NCBI GenBank assembly: GCA_022777645.1
Contig: JALFFX010000059.1
Location: 1-53,316, forward strand
Source: Erysipelotrichaceae bacterium
GTDB taxonomy: Bacteria; Bacillota_I; Bacilli_A; RFN20; CAG-826
Length of the DNA: 53,316 nucleotides
Reading direction: 5' to 3'
A program made the position numbers and the translations under genes. Shown here in pieces: positions 19,838 through 30,586 of this stretch (positions within the stretch are counted from its first letter, which is position 1; every line of letters begins with the position of its first letter). Below the pieces are notes generated by a model, which was not told the origin of the DNA, did not search any database, and saw only the letters and a program-made list of their open reading frames with translations.

Positions 19838-20161
19838 TTATTGACCTCCAAAATATAAGATTCCGCTTATTAAAGCTGTTATTGATAATATTGTTAATAT
19901 TATTGATACAATGATAACATAATTCCTTCTTTTCTTGTGAAGCCAAAGTAAAGGTGATATTTCTTCATGCTCACCTTTATCATATAATTCGTAGGCATCA
20001 AGCAAATCATCATAAGGAATCGAAGTTGAATCTTTATTTTCTGCTAAGACTTTATCGACTCTATCGCTCGTCTTTTTCATAGTTGAATCATCGTTTGATG
20101 GAAAAGATGCAGCAATTTCATCGCGATATTTTTTAAACTTTTCAACCCTTGTCTCAGCCAT
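19838..20161 (-). CDS. Hypothetical protein with one C-terminal TM segment
   Basis: 107 aa, charged N-terminus then YVIIVSIILTILSITALISGILYF; directly upstream of cmk. Confidence 0.65.
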   Translation of the reverse strand: MAETRVEKFKKYRDEIAASFPSNDDSTMKKTSDRVDKVLAENKDSTSIPYDDLLDAYELYDKGEHEEISPLLWLHKKRRNYVIIVSIILTILSITALISGILYFGGQ

Positions 20162-20328
20162 AGTTTATATTTTAATATAGGTCTTAAGTTTTTTTAAGGA
20201 AAAGTCATTCCAATTTATATATATCGTTTTTGAATCACATTAAAACGAAAATATAGGGAAACAAATTGTCTTTTATTTGATATTGCGAGAACTCTTTATT
20301 ATAATAACTTCAGTTGGAGGGAATTTTT

Positions 20329-20499
20329 ATGCCAAAAGTAAAAGTTAACACCGAAGCATGTGCCTCATGTGGTTTATGTGTTTCAAGTTGCCCAGATGTC
20401 TTCGAATTCGATGATGAAGGACACGCAAAAGCAGTTGTCGAAGAAGTTGAAGGCGATCTCGGTTTCGAATGCCCATTTGGTGCAATCGAAGTTGAATAA
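20329..20499 (+). CDS. Small [4Fe-4S] ferredoxin
   Basis: MPKVKVNTEACASCGLCVSSCPDVFEFDDEGHAKAV...ECPFGAIEVE; SD GGAGGG; start corrected from 20314. Confidence 0.92.
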   Translation: MPKVKVNTEACASCGLCVSSCPDVFEFDDEGHAKAVVEEVEGDLGFECPFGAIEVE

Positions 20500-20547
20500 T
20501 TAAACACAAAAACTTCAATAAGCATTATTGCAATTAAGGAAAAAAAT

Positions 20548-20588
20548 AAAACCTCATCAATAACAACGAATAAAGATGAGGTTTTTTC
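20548..20588. terminator. Bidirectional terminator between ferredoxin and ribU
   Basis: aaaacctcatc ... gatgaggtttttt inverted repeat between convergent genes. Confidence 0.75.
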
Positions 20589-20606
20589 TTTGCTGTTAAA
20601 TCGCGT

Positions 20607-21302
20607 TTATTGCAAATTATCGATGAGTTTATGCGACGACTTATAAATAAGAAATGTCGCTAAAATAACAATCGCGTCTTTAATCACATTAAACGGCAAT
20701 ACAGCGATTAATCCATATGTCCAACCAACATCGCTAATATTTGGATTGGCTAATTGGCAAATGAAAAGCAATTGTTCTGCACTCATTCCATACATAAACA
20801 TATAAAATGGAACCATAACATAAATGTTACCAATAACTGAAATTACAATTTGAATAAAAGAGCCAAGTAATAAGCCAAGTATCGCGCCTTTGATGTTGCG
20901 CATTTTTTTGTAAATAATCGCACTTGGTAAAACAAAAGCAGTGGAAAATAATAAATCAGATAATTCACCAACAAGCATTGTGCCGGTAAAAGGAAGTTTG
21001 ATAATGGTTTTTACTAAAATTGAGCCAAACGCTACTAAAGGTCCATAAGCAAATCCGGCAATAAATAATGGGATTTCATCGAAATGGAATTCAAAAAAAG
21101 ATGGGAATATAGGCACAGGAAATTTAAACAATGGAACAATATATAATATTGTTGATATGCCACCAAAAATGCCAATTCGTGTAATGGTTTTAACTAAATT
21201 GCTGCGTTTTGTTTTGATTTTGTTATCGCTATAAACTTTTATAAAAGCGGCAATAAATAAAAGCAAGACAACAATTTCAACAACTGAATAGAAAATATTC
21301 AT
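20607..21302 (-). CDS. ribU: ECF transporter S component, riboflavin transporter RibU-like
   Basis: Multi-TM, ISTILYIVPLFKFPVPIFPSFFEFHFDEIPLFIAGFAYGPLVAFGSILVKTIIKL; preceded by FMN riboswitch; start corrected from 21335, which lies in the aptamer. Confidence 0.88.
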   Translation of the reverse strand: MNIFYSVVEIVVLLLFIAAFIKVYSDNKIKTKRSNLVKTITRIGIFGGISTILYIVPLFKFPVPIFPSFFEFHFDEIPLFIAGFAYGPLVAFGSILVKTIIKLPFTGTMLVGELSDLLFSTAFVLPSAIIYKKMRNIKGAILGLLLGSFIQIVISVIGNIYVMVPFYMFMYGMSAEQLLFICQLANPNISDVGWTYGLIAVLPFNVIKDAIVILATFLIYKSSHKLIDNLQ

Positions 21303-21320
21303 AAAAAAATACCCTTCTAT

Positions 21321-21443
21321 CAGGGCGAAAAACAATTGTTTCTTTCATCCAGACTTTACTGTCGCCTCTAGAATTTCACTAGATCAACCATTATATGGTT
21401 CGTGGGGTTTACCACCGGTCAGGAATTTCACCTTGCCCTGAAA
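21321..21443 (-). promoter_or_regulatory. FMN (RFN) riboswitch
   Basis: Minus strand AGGGCAAGGTGAAATTCCTGACCGGTGGTAAACCCCACGAACC...TGATCTAGTGAAATTCTAGAGGCGACAGTAAAGTCTGGATGAAAGAA...CGCCCTG. Confidence 0.95.
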
Positions 21444-21453
21444 CTAAAAATAA

Positions 21454-22158
21454 TTATAAAGGGTTTTTTACAATAAGTGAATAATTTCTTGGGTATTTAT
21501 TTTTGCTTTTTTTATTTTTCTTAATAAGTAATATCGCTCTTTTATCAATATTGTTTGGCAAGACAAATTTATTGACACTTTCAAGACTGCAATCAAGAAT
21601 TTTAAGCGATGTTTTTGCACGAGCAATTTCTTCGTCAACATCATATTTTTTATACGCTAACAAGGCACCATTAACCTTGAGAAAAGGAATAGTTAATTCT
21701 AGTAAAATATTTAGTTCCACAACAGCGCGAGCAGAGGCAAAATCATAATATTCTCGATTTTTATTTTCTTCCGCGCGCTTATTAAATATTGATACATTAT
21801 CTAAAGATAATTTATTTTTTACTTCATTCAAAAATGATACTTTTTTAGCATTTGATTCATATAAATCAATTTTTAATTGTTTATTTAAAATCGCTAATGG
21901 AAGAGCAGGAAATCCAGCGCCAGATCCAATATCGAGCAAATGCTTATGTGAAAAATCAACAAAATTCATCACATATAAAGAATCGATGAAATGCTTATAT
22001 AAAACATCATTTTCTTCAAGAATTGTTGTTAAATTAAATTTTTCATTCCATTTCAAAAGAAGATCATAATAAATGTTAAATTTATTTAATGTGTCATCAT
22101 CAACATTTATATGAAGACTGTTTTCAATAAAGTTTTTCAAAATATCTAGATTTTTCAT
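21454..22158 (-). CDS. rsmG: 16S rRNA (guanine527-N7)-methyltransferase
   Basis: LLKWNEKFNLT, LLDIGSGAGFPALPLAI, FASARAV; adjacent to mnmG. Confidence 0.93.
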   Translation of the reverse strand: MKNLDILKNFIENSLHINVDDDTLNKFNIYYDLLLKWNEKFNLTTILEENDVLYKHFIDSLYVMNFVDFSHKHLLDIGSGAGFPALPLAILNKQLKIDLYESNAKKVSFLNEVKNKLSLDNVSIFNKRAEENKNREYYDFASARAVVELNILLELTIPFLKVNGALLAYKKYDVDEEIARAKTSLKILDCSLESVNKFVLPNNIDKRAILLIKKNKKSKNKYPRNYSLIVKNPL

Positions 22159-24023
22159 TTATGTTTTTTAAGTTGCAAAATAAGAATCGAAATATCGCTA
22201 GGATTGACACCAGATATACGTCCGGCTTGACCGATTGTAAGCGGACGAATTTTATCTAATTTTTGGCGAGCTTCTAAAGCGATTTGATCCATTGAAAGAT
22301 AATCTATATCATGTGGCAATAAATAATTTTCATATTTTTCAAAAGATAACGCTTCTTCTTTTTCGCGTTTGATGTATCCATCATATTTAACTGATACTTC
22401 AAGTTGACTAACACCAATATAATCGAGTTCGATATCTTTTAAATCGTCGAGCAAATATTGCAAATGCTCATATTTAACATTTGGCCTTTTTAATAATTCA
22501 AGACCACTTACACCACAAGAAAGTGTTTCAAGATTTTGCGAAAGCAAATAATCATTTACTCTTTTACTTGAGCCCAAATAATTTTTCTTTAATATTTCTA
22601 TCGCTTTAGCGATATTTTCATTTTTCTTCAAGAATTTTTGATATCTTTCTTCACTTATCAAACCATATTTATAGCCATATGGAGTAAGGCGGATATCGGC
22701 GTTATCATGACGAAGAAGCAAACGGTATTCTGCTCTTGAAGATAATAAGCGATATGGCTCATTTGTCCCTTTTGTCACCAAATCATCGATCATAACACCA
22801 ATATAAGATTCATTTCTTTTTAAAATAAATGGTTCTTTGTTTAAAACATATAATGCGGCATTAATTCCGGCAACAATGCCAAGTCCGGCTGCTTCTTCAT
22901 ATCCTGATGTTCCACATATTTGTCCAGCACCATATAAACCTTTATATTTTTTAAGGGCAAGTGTTAAATCAAATTGAAGAGGATCAAAAGCGTCATATTC
23001 AATCGCATATGCATATTTTAAAAACTCGGCATTTTCAAGTCCTTGTAATGAATGAACCATCTTTTCTTGAATATCTTCGCTCATCGCCGTTGAAAAACCT
23101 TGTAAATAAATAGATTCTCCATCGAAAAATTCTGGTTCTAAAAATAATTGATGACGTAATTTATCTTTAAAAGTCATCACTTTGCTTTCAATCGATGGGC
23201 AATAACGAGGACCAACCCCACTTTGAAGACCATTGTATGTGGCGGTATTATCCAAATTACTGCGAATGATATTATGAGTATTTTCGTTTGTATAAATTAA
23301 ATAACATGGTAGTTGTTCAGAAAGAGGAATAAATTTATCAGTTTCAAAAGAAAAAGCATAATTTCCTTCCATTCCTGGTTGAATGCTTCCACATGAGAAA
23401 TCGATTGATGATTTTTTAATTCTTGGAGGTGTTCCGGTTTTAAATCTAATGATATCAAAACCCATTTTTTGTAAGCATTTTGATAAACCGCATGATGGTT
23501 TTTCACCATCTGGTCCACCACTATATTTATGATGACCACGCAATATCTCGCTTTCCATATATGTGCCAGTTGCAATGACAACTGCTTTAGCAAAAATATC
23601 GCCATTTTTAAAAGCTTTTACACCTTTAATAATATTACCTTCATATAATATTTCTTTAACTTCATCTTCGATGATTGATAAATTTTCTGTGTTATCTAAA
23701 ATATCTTGAATAAAAGATGGGTATAAATATTTATCTTCTTGAGCACGTAAACATTGAACACCAGGGCCTTTACCGGTGTTAAGCATTTTGATCTGAATAT
23801 ATTTTTTATCAGCAGCCTTGCCCATTATTCCCCCTAAAGCATCAACTTCACGGACAACAATTCCTTTTGCTGATCCACCAATTGAGGGATTGCAAGGCAT
23901 ATTTGAAATCATTTTTTTGTTAAGCGTAATCAAAAGTGTCTTCAAGCCCATAACACTTGAAGCATGACATGCCTCGACTCCAGCATGACCACCACCGATA
24001 ACGATAACATCAAAATTATCCAT
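22155..24023 (-). CDS. mnmG: tRNA uridine-5-carboxymethylaminomethyl modification enzyme MnmG
   Basis: FDVIVIGGGHAGVEACHASSVMG, CNPSIGGSAKGIVVREVDALGG, GPRYCPSIESKV, SRAEYRLLLRHDNAD. Confidence 0.97.
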   Translation of the reverse strand: MDNFDVIVIGGGHAGVEACHASSVMGLKTLLITLNKKMISNMPCNPSIGGSAKGIVVREVDALGGIMGKAADKKYIQIKMLNTGKGPGVQCLRAQEDKYLYPSFIQDILDNTENLSIIEDEVKEILYEGNIIKGVKAFKNGDIFAKAVVIATGTYMESEILRGHHKYSGGPDGEKPSCGLSKCLQKMGFDIIRFKTGTPPRIKKSSIDFSCGSIQPGMEGNYAFSFETDKFIPLSEQLPCYLIYTNENTHNIIRSNLDNTATYNGLQSGVGPRYCPSIESKVMTFKDKLRHQLFLEPEFFDGESIYLQGFSTAMSEDIQEKMVHSLQGLENAEFLKYAYAIEYDAFDPLQFDLTLALKKYKGLYGAGQICGTSGYEEAAGLGIVAGINAALYVLNKEPFILKRNESYIGVMIDDLVTKGTNEPYRLLSSRAEYRLLLRHDNADIRLTPYGYKYGLISEERYQKFLKKNENIAKAIEILKKNYLGSSKRVNDYLLSQNLETLSCGVSGLELLKRPNVKYEHLQYLLDDLKDIELDYIGVSQLEVSVKYDGYIKREKEEALSFEKYENYLLPHDIDYLSMDQIALEARQKLDKIRPLTIGQAGRISGVNPSDISILILQLKKHK

Positions 24024-25429
24024 TAACCAATGCTCCCATCCATATCCATTTTGATAAGTTGATTTAACTCAACCGCATATTCCATTGGCAATTCTTTGGA
24101 AAATGGTTCAATAAATCCCATAATGATCATTTGAGTTGCGTCTTTACGCGAAATACCTCTGCTCATCAAATAAAATAATTGATCTTCATTGATTTTTGAA
24201 ACAGTGGCTTCATGTTCAATAAATGAGGTATTATTTCCGACTGCGTTTGTTGGAATTGTATCTGATTTAGAAATATCATCTAATATCAAAGTGTCACATT
24301 CGACATGTGATTTGCAATTATATGCATTTTTCATCATTCTGACCGTGCCGCGATAATTGGCAACACCACCATTTTTGACAATTGATTTTGAAATAATTGT
24401 TGATGATGTATTGCTCGCTAAGTGAATCATTCTTGCGCCAGCATCTTGATATTGATTTTTACCCGCAACAGCGATGGAAATACAATTTCCCCTCGCTCCT
24501 TCTCCTGCTAAAATACAAGCTGGATATTTCATATTTGTTTGACTGCCGATGTTACCATCGATCCAATCCATTTGTCCATTTTCTTTAACGAGTGCTCTTT
24601 TGGTGACTAAATTGACAATATTTGTCGACCAGTTTTGGACTGTTGAATAGCGACATTTTGCATCTTTTAAAACAACGATTTCAACCACGGCAGCATGTAA
24701 ACTATCTTTGCTATATATTGGAGCAGTACATCCTTCAACATAATGAAGGTCACTGCCTTCTTCACAGATAATTAATGTTCTTTCAAATTGACCACTTTTT
24801 TCGTTATTAATACGAAAATATGATTGCAAAGGTTTGTCTAATTTAACGCCTTTTGGAACATAAATAAACGAACCTCCAGACCAAACTGCTCCATTTAACG
24901 CTGCGAATTTATTATCGCGATATGGCACGACTGTATTGAAATATTTTTTGACAATTTCAGGACAAACTTGGACTGCTTGATCGGTTGATAAAAAGATAAC
25001 GCCTTTGTCTTCAACTTCTTTTAACATATTGTGATAAACAGCTTCACTTTCATATTGAGTTGTAACACCTGCTAAATATTTTTGTTCAGCTTCAGGAATA
25101 CCAAGTTTTTGGAAAGTATTTTTAATTGTTTCTGGAACTTCATTCCAGTCTTTTTCAACCTTTTTTGATGAACGTATAAAATATGTATATGATTGGAAAT
25201 CAAGACTTGATAAATCTGGTCCAAAAGAAGGCATATCCATTTCCATAAAAGCTTTATAAGCTTTAAGGCGGAATTCAAGCATCCATTCCGGTTCGTTTTT
25301 AAGACGTGATATTTCACGGACTACCGCTTCATTTAATCCTTTTCCAGTGTTGATTAAAGATACGTCTTCATCTTTGAATCCGTATTTATATTCTTCACCA
25401 ACACTTTTTTTAATATCTTTTTCTTCCAT
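24023..25429 (-). CDS. sufB: Fe-S cluster assembly protein SufB
   Basis: [67 protein letters not shown]. Confidence 0.96.
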   Translation of the reverse strand: MEEKDIKKSVGEEYKYGFKDEDVSLINTGKGLNEAVVREISRLKNEPEWMLEFRLKAYKAFMEMDMPSFGPDLSSLDFQSYTYFIRSSKKVEKDWNEVPETIKNTFQKLGIPEAEQKYLAGVTTQYESEAVYHNMLKEVEDKGVIFLSTDQAVQVCPEIVKKYFNTVVPYRDNKFAALNGAVWSGGSFIYVPKGVKLDKPLQSYFRINNEKSGQFERTLIICEEGSDLHYVEGCTAPIYSKDSLHAAVVEIVVLKDAKCRYSTVQNWSTNIVNLVTKRALVKENGQMDWIDGNIGSQTNMKYPACILAGEGARGNCISIAVAGKNQYQDAGARMIHLASNTSSTIISKSIVKNGGVANYRGTVRMMKNAYNCKSHVECDTLILDDISKSDTIPTNAVGNNTSFIEHEATVSKINEDQLFYLMSRGISRKDATQMIIMGFIEPFSKELPMEYAVELNQLIKMDMDGSIG

Positions 25430-25431
25430 AA

Positions 25432-25899
25432 TTATTTATGTTCCTTTGAACAAGAATGGATAATCTCTTCCATCCCGTCCCAGCCAATCGTCGCACATTT
25501 TATGCGGGCTGCCTGTTTTGATGTATTCATAAAAACAATTGCTTCATCAAGAACAGTATCATCATAATCTTCTTCATGAATCATATGTTTGTATTGATCG
25601 ATAATATATAATGCTTCATCAAATGATTTGCCAATTAGCAATTGACACATTATATCAGTGCTCGCAGTTGAAATCGTGCAAGCAACGCCATCAAAACAGC
25701 AATCAGAAACGACTCCATTATCATTTAAAAGATAAATAGTAATATCATCAATACAATTGCTGGAATTCATATTGATTGACTCATATTTTTCAATATTGCT
25801 TTCCGGTTTATGTTTAAAAGTTGGATTATCATAATGCTCCATAATAATTTGGCGCATCATTTGGGGACTAAGCGAAATAGGCATCGAGGAAATTACCAC
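25432..25899 (-). CDS. sufU: Fe-S cluster assembly scaffold/sulfurtransferase SufU
   Basis: [40 protein letters not shown]-like block, [16 protein letters not shown]; between sufS and sufB. Confidence 0.9.
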   Translation of the reverse strand: MVISSMPISLSPQMMRQIIMEHYDNPTFKHKPESNIEKYESINMNSSNCIDDITIYLLNDNGVVSDCCFDGVACTISTASTDIMCQLLIGKSFDEALYIIDQYKHMIHEEDYDDTVLDEAIVFMNTSKQAARIKCATIGWDGMEEIIHSCSKEHK

Positions 25900-27100
25900 C
25901 TTTCTTTAAAGCATCAACTAAAGCATCGATATCTTCTTTAGTTGTATAAAAATATATTGAAGCGCGACATGTCGCCACTTCATGAAGAAAACTCACCAAT
26001 ATTTTGGCGCAGTGTTGACCACTTCTAACCGCAATACCTTGAGAATTTAAATAAGTTGCTAAATCTTGGGCAAAAATGCCTTTGACATTAAATGTAACAA
26101 TGCCAGCTTCAGCATCTTCATTATAAATAATGATATCGGGAACTTCTTTCATTTTTTTAATCATATATGAGCGAAGTTCTCTTTCATAATTTTCAATATT
26201 TTTCATACCGATGTTATTTAAATATTCAACAGCGGCTTTGACCCCATAAATACCTTCAAGGTTTAATGTTCCGGCTTCAAATTTTGATGGTGGATTTACA
26301 TATTTTACATCACCGCACATATCAAATTTTGCGTTCATTCCACCGCCAGACATAAGTGGGTCGGTTTTATTTAAAAGTTCATATTTGCCATATAATATTC
26401 CAACCCCAGTTGGACCACACATTTTATGAGCAGAAAATGATAAGAAATCAATATCTAAATCTTTGACATCAATTTCCATGTGTGGCACAGATTGAGCGCC
26501 ATCGCAGACAACAATAACATTATGCTCATGGGCAATCCTAGCAATTTCTTTGACATCGATAAGGAAACCAAGGACATTTGTCACTTGGGCAATTGCAATA
26601 ATCTTTGTGTTCGGAGTAATTGCTTTTGAAACATTTTCTGGTGTTAATCGTCCACTTTTATCAAGAGGAATATACCCGATTTTAGCACCAGTAATCTCAT
26701 GAACTTTAAACCATGGAAGAACATTTGAAGCATGCTCTGCTTGAGTGATTAATATCTCATCGTTTTCATTTAAATATTTCGCGCCATAGCCATACGCAAT
26801 CAAATTGATTGACATGGAAGTTCCACTTGTGAAAACGACTTCGTTTTCCTCTGCGTTAATAAATTTAGCGACACTTTTTCTTGATTCTTCCACACGTGTG
26901 TCAACGTTGAAACATAAATCATAATCACCGCGATGAGAATTTGCAGTTTCATTCATCAAATAATTATTAACCGCTTCGATAACACAATCAGGTTTAAATG
27001 TTGTGGAAGCATTGTCTAAAAACACAAGATCATGTCCTTGCATTTTCTTGTTGTTTCTATACATTGGAAAATCTTTTCTAATCTTATATGGATCTATCAT
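25868..27100 (-). CDS. sufS: Cysteine desulfurase SufS
   Basis: LDNASTTFKPDCVIEAV, SFSAHKMCGPTGVGILYGK, VRSGQHCAK; start MIDPYKIRKDFPMY at 27100. Confidence 0.96.
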   Translation of the reverse strand: MIDPYKIRKDFPMYRNNKKMQGHDLVFLDNASTTFKPDCVIEAVNNYLMNETANSHRGDYDLCFNVDTRVEESRKSVAKFINAEENEVVFTSGTSMSINLIAYGYGAKYLNENDEILITQAEHASNVLPWFKVHEITGAKIGYIPLDKSGRLTPENVSKAITPNTKIIAIAQVTNVLGFLIDVKEIARIAHEHNVIVVCDGAQSVPHMEIDVKDLDIDFLSFSAHKMCGPTGVGILYGKYELLNKTDPLMSGGGMNAKFDMCGDVKYVNPPSKFEAGTLNLEGIYGVKAAVEYLNNIGMKNIENYERELRSYMIKKMKEVPDIIIYNEDAEAGIVTFNVKGIFAQDLATYLNSQGIAVRSGQHCAKILVSFLHEVATCRASIYFYTTKEDIDALVDALKKGGNFLDAYFA

Positions 27101-27101
27101 T

Positions 27102-27803
27102 TTACATAGCCTCCATAATTGCTTTTTCAATTCTTTCTTGAGCATCTGGTGAAAAATGTTTGCTAATTGGTTGCAAATAACCTAAAGTAATCAATTCTTT
27201 AGCTTTTTCTTTAGAAAGACCACGACTCATCAAATAGAACATATGGTTTTCATTGAGCTGTCCAACGACCGCAGAATGAGCAGCATTTACATCATTTTCA
27301 TCAATTTTCAAAATCGGTGATGCAACTCCGCTTGAAGATTTATCAAAAACAATGATTTTCGCAATTTGATTAGTTTTAGAACCTTTTGAACCTTTTTTAA
27401 TATAATTTATTCCTTTAAATACAAGGTTGGATTCATCTCGAGCGACGCCATAATTATCCATAATTGATTCACTATGACCGATGTGATGAATAAAGGAAAC
27501 ATCATATACTTTCTTATCATTATTAGAAGAAAGAGTAGCAAGCGACCATGAACAAAATGAATTCTCGCCATTGATATCAACAAGGGAATTAATTGAGACA
27601 TTTCCTTTGGAAAAATCAGCAAAAATAATATTTAATTTACAACCTTCTCCAACTGAGGCATGAAATGAAACATTTTTCTCAGGCAGTAAATTCAATATTT
27701 TTAAATCTAGAGATGAAAAATTATCCAATTTGATTTCCAAATCGGAAATATCATCTATTTCTAATTCTTTTATTTCGTTATTGAGAATGATTTCGTTTTT
27801 CAT
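27102..27803 (-). CDS. sufD: Fe-S cluster assembly protein SufD
   Basis: Diverged SufBD repeat; C-terminal AAHSAVVGQLNENHMFYLMSRGLSKEKAKELITLGYLQPI; operon position. Confidence 0.88.
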   Translation of the reverse strand: MKNEIILNNEIKELEIDDISDLEIKLDNFSSLDLKILNLLPEKNVSFHASVGEGCKLNIIFADFSKGNVSINSLVDINGENSFCSWSLATLSSNNDKKVYDVSFIHHIGHSESIMDNYGVARDESNLVFKGINYIKKGSKGSKTNQIAKIIVFDKSSSGVASPILKIDENDVNAAHSAVVGQLNENHMFYLMSRGLSKEKAKELITLGYLQPISKHFSPDAQERIEKAIMEAM

Positions 27804-27805
27804 TT

Positions 27806-28618
27806 TTATTTTGCCTTAAGCGCTTCTTTTGTGGCGCATGTTCCAAGGACTACTTGTCTTTCCTTTTCAATTTCGACGCCCAATTCTTTTTTGAGCCATT
27901 CGTATCCTTCTTTATCGATTTTTTCGATTAATGAGCGATCGCCTTCAGTGGCAATTTTGCCATTGACCAACACAATCGCACGATCAACATTGATCAAATC
28001 ATATAATCTTGCATAGTGAGAAACGATTAGGAAACCTTTGCCTTTTTCTTGTTCTTCTTTAATTACTTTTGACACAGTTTGGATCGCGTCAACATCAAGC
28101 CCAGAATCGATTTCATCGAGCATGGCAATTTTTGGATTCAAAACGAGCATTTGAAGAATTTCATTTTTCTTCTTTTCACCGCCTGAAAATCCTTCATTAA
28201 GATTTCTATTAGCCATCTCGAAAGGAATCTCAGTTCTCGCATATGCTTTATTCATTACACTATAAAAAATTGCAAGTGGGACCCTACGATTTTGATGAGC
28301 GTTTAAACTAGCTTTGAGAAAGTCACTATTATTGACTCCCGGTACTTCGCTTGGATATTGCATACCAAGGAATAAACCAAGTTTGGAACGTTCATCAACT
28401 TCTAAAGAAGTTATATCTTTACCATCAAAGATAATTTGTCCTTGGGTAACGACATAATTTGGGTTGCCCATAATCGTTTGAAGAAGGGTAGATTTTCCGT
28501 TTCCATTAGGACCAAGCAACGCGATTGTTTCGCTTGAATCTGCCACCAAATCAACACCTTTTAATATTTCTTTATCTTTAACACTTACGTGTAGGTTTTT
28601 TATTTCAAGAATAGCCAT
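27806..28618 (-). CDS. sufC: Fe-S cluster assembly ATPase SufC
   Basis: LHVSVKDKEILKGVDL, GPNGNGKSTLLQTIMG, GFSGGEKKKNEILQMLVLNPKIAMLDEIDSGLDVDA. Confidence 0.97.
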   Translation of the reverse strand: MAILEIKNLHVSVKDKEILKGVDLVADSSETIALLGPNGNGKSTLLQTIMGNPNYVVTQGQIIFDGKDITSLEVDERSKLGLFLGMQYPSEVPGVNNSDFLKASLNAHQNRRVPLAIFYSVMNKAYARTEIPFEMANRNLNEGFSGGEKKKNEILQMLVLNPKIAMLDEIDSGLDVDAIQTVSKVIKEEQEKGKGFLIVSHYARLYDLINVDRAIVLVNGKIATEGDRSLIEKIDKEGYEWLKKELGVEIEKERQVVLGTCATKEALKAK

Positions 28619-28852
28619 ATTTTGTCTCTCCTAAATCTTAAATATTTTAGTAATTTCTATTATTCTATGCAAATGAAACGATAAAAAACTATTCAAAGAT
28701 TAATCTTTGACGTAAAATATGGTAGAACCGAATCAATCAGAAATCAATAGATTTATCTATTAATGATTTTCTAAAAGTGTATTGTATTTATACAAATCTT
28801 GTTGTAAAATACATTCGCTATGTTTGAAATAAGGAGGCAATAAAGGTTAGAT

Positions 28853-30586
28853 ATGAAAAAATCAAAAATGACCTTAAGTATTGCTCTTGGTGCAATTGCA
28901 TGTACTATCCTTGCTGGATGTGACAATGCTACCTATTCACCTGAGGGCTATATCTTAACCTATACGAACTCTGCCGGCGAAACAATGCGTTATACTGCTG
29001 AAGACTTATTCGGAAGCTATTATAACGACTCAGGCAAAGTATCGACAATGTTCGACAGTATTTATAAAGTCATCGTTCGCAACTACTTCACAAGCGAAAA
29101 TGCTGGCTATGCAAAATACTCAGAAATATTGAAAAATGCAAAAAATGATGTTGAAGGTGTTAAATCAACAGCTGAAAAGAACGCTGATACAAATTCAACA
29201 AGTTATGATGAAGAATGGGACGCTCTTCTCAAATCCAATAACTGTGATAATGAAGAAGAATTGCTCGAAAAATTCATCTATGACCGTGAATTGACAGAAT
29301 TCAATGATCAATTCTACGAAAAGAATACAGATTTCTTACGCGATGCTGTTCCATCAGCGGTAGCTACACAAGCAAATCCAACAAATTATGAAGGATACTT
29401 GTACACTAAAGCTCCATACCATGTTCGTCATATCTTAGTTAAAGTCAATGACAGTGGTTCAACAAATTATTGGAATTCCACCATCGATGAAAGCAACGCG
29501 ATTAAGTTATACGATGTCGCCAGCGCTCTTGCAAATGGCGGACAAACATTTGGTAAAATCGCCCAGCTCAACTCTGATGATTCATCAGCTTCAAGTTATG
29601 GTGATCTTGGCATAATGGATAAAGATACTGGATTTGTTAACGAATTCAAATTAGGTATCTACGCATACGAAAACATTTATAATAACATTACTAAAACAGC
29701 TGCTGCAGCAAGCGAAATCGCAATGAATAGCGAAATTGTTGCTGATTACAAAGCTGTTGGCGGAACAACAATTGCCAAAATTCCATATGGCGCATTCGTA
29801 AAATTATACGAAGTCAGAGATGTCACAAAAGATAACCAAAACCGTGATGTCAACGATGGCAACGCCAATTTCTATCCACGTAACGTTTACTTCAACAAAT
29901 ATTTGAATAAACATTATGTTGGTGTTATCACTCCAGAAGATGTCGAAGAAGGAAGCAATGATTATTCTTCATTAGCAGGCTTCAAAGATGTCGATGGTCT
30001 TGGCAAAGTATTATGCACAAGTGAAGGTCAACCAATCTTAGTTGTTCGTGCAGGTACAAGCGATTATCAAGGTATTCATTTCATTGTTATTGAACGTAGC
30101 CCACTTATTTCCGGCGAAGTCAAAGGAACAACTCTTTCTGAATATTACACAACAAAATATCCATCACAAGAAGGTTATCCAGTTGACAGCAATAACAATC
30201 CAAAACAAACATACGTTAACTTCCTCAACCAAGATGTTAAAGCTTATAAAGAAAGAGCAACAACAGTTGAGAATAAAATTAAAGGTTTTGATACCGACCT
30301 CAATAAATTTATTTATAGCAAATACGTCAGCGAAGAAAAAATCAAATTCAATGACGCAAAATTAGAAGAAGCTATCAATAATTGGATTGATGCCAGCAAA
30401 GTTAAAAAAGCATTCGATGCTGATATTTCATGGGAACAAACATGGGATTCGTACATCGAATCACTTAAGGTTCAAAACAACGAAAGATTAAAATTAATCC
30501 CAGAAGTCTGTGCTATCGGATTTAAAACACACACAGGTGCTGATTGGGCCGATGGAGGAGTTTGCTATGACAACAAGAACAGGTAA
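28853..30586 (+). CDS. PrsA-like foldase lipoprotein with parvulin-type PPIase domain
   Basis: Lipobox ILAGC; YHVRHILVKVND...GGQTFGKIAQLNSDDSSASSYGDLGIMDKDTGFVNEF. Confidence 0.8.
   Translation: MKKSKMTLSIALGAIACTILAGCDNATYSPEGYILTYTNSAGETMRYTAEDLFGSYYNDSGKVSTMFDSIYKVIVRNYFTSENAGYAKYSEILKNAKNDVEGVKSTAEKNADTNSTSYDEEWDALLKSNNCDNEEELLEKFIYDRELTEFNDQFYEKNTDFLRDAVPSAVATQANPTNYEGYLYTKAPYHVRHILVKVNDSGSTNYWNSTIDESNAIKLYDVASALANGGQTFGKIAQLNSDDSSASSYGDLGIMDKDTGFVNEFKLGIYAYENIYNNITKTAAAASEIAMNSEIVADYKAVGGTTIAKIPYGAFVKLYEVRDVTKDNQNRDVNDGNANFYPRNVYFNKYLNKHYVGVITPEDVEEGSNDYSSLAGFKDVDGLGKVLCTSEGQPILVVRAGTSDYQGIHFIVIERSPLISGEVKGTTLSEYYTTKYPSQEGYPVDSNNNPKQTYVNFLNQDVKAYKERATTVENKIKGFDTDLNKFIYSKYVSEEKIKFNDAKLEEAINNWIDASKVKKAFDADISWEQTWDSYIESLKVQNNERLKLIPEVCAIGFKTHTGADWADGGVCYDNKNR

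Noticed and set aside
20310-20525. 71-aa minus-strand ORF over the ferredoxin
   Set aside because: Antisense shadow of a convincing ferredoxin gene
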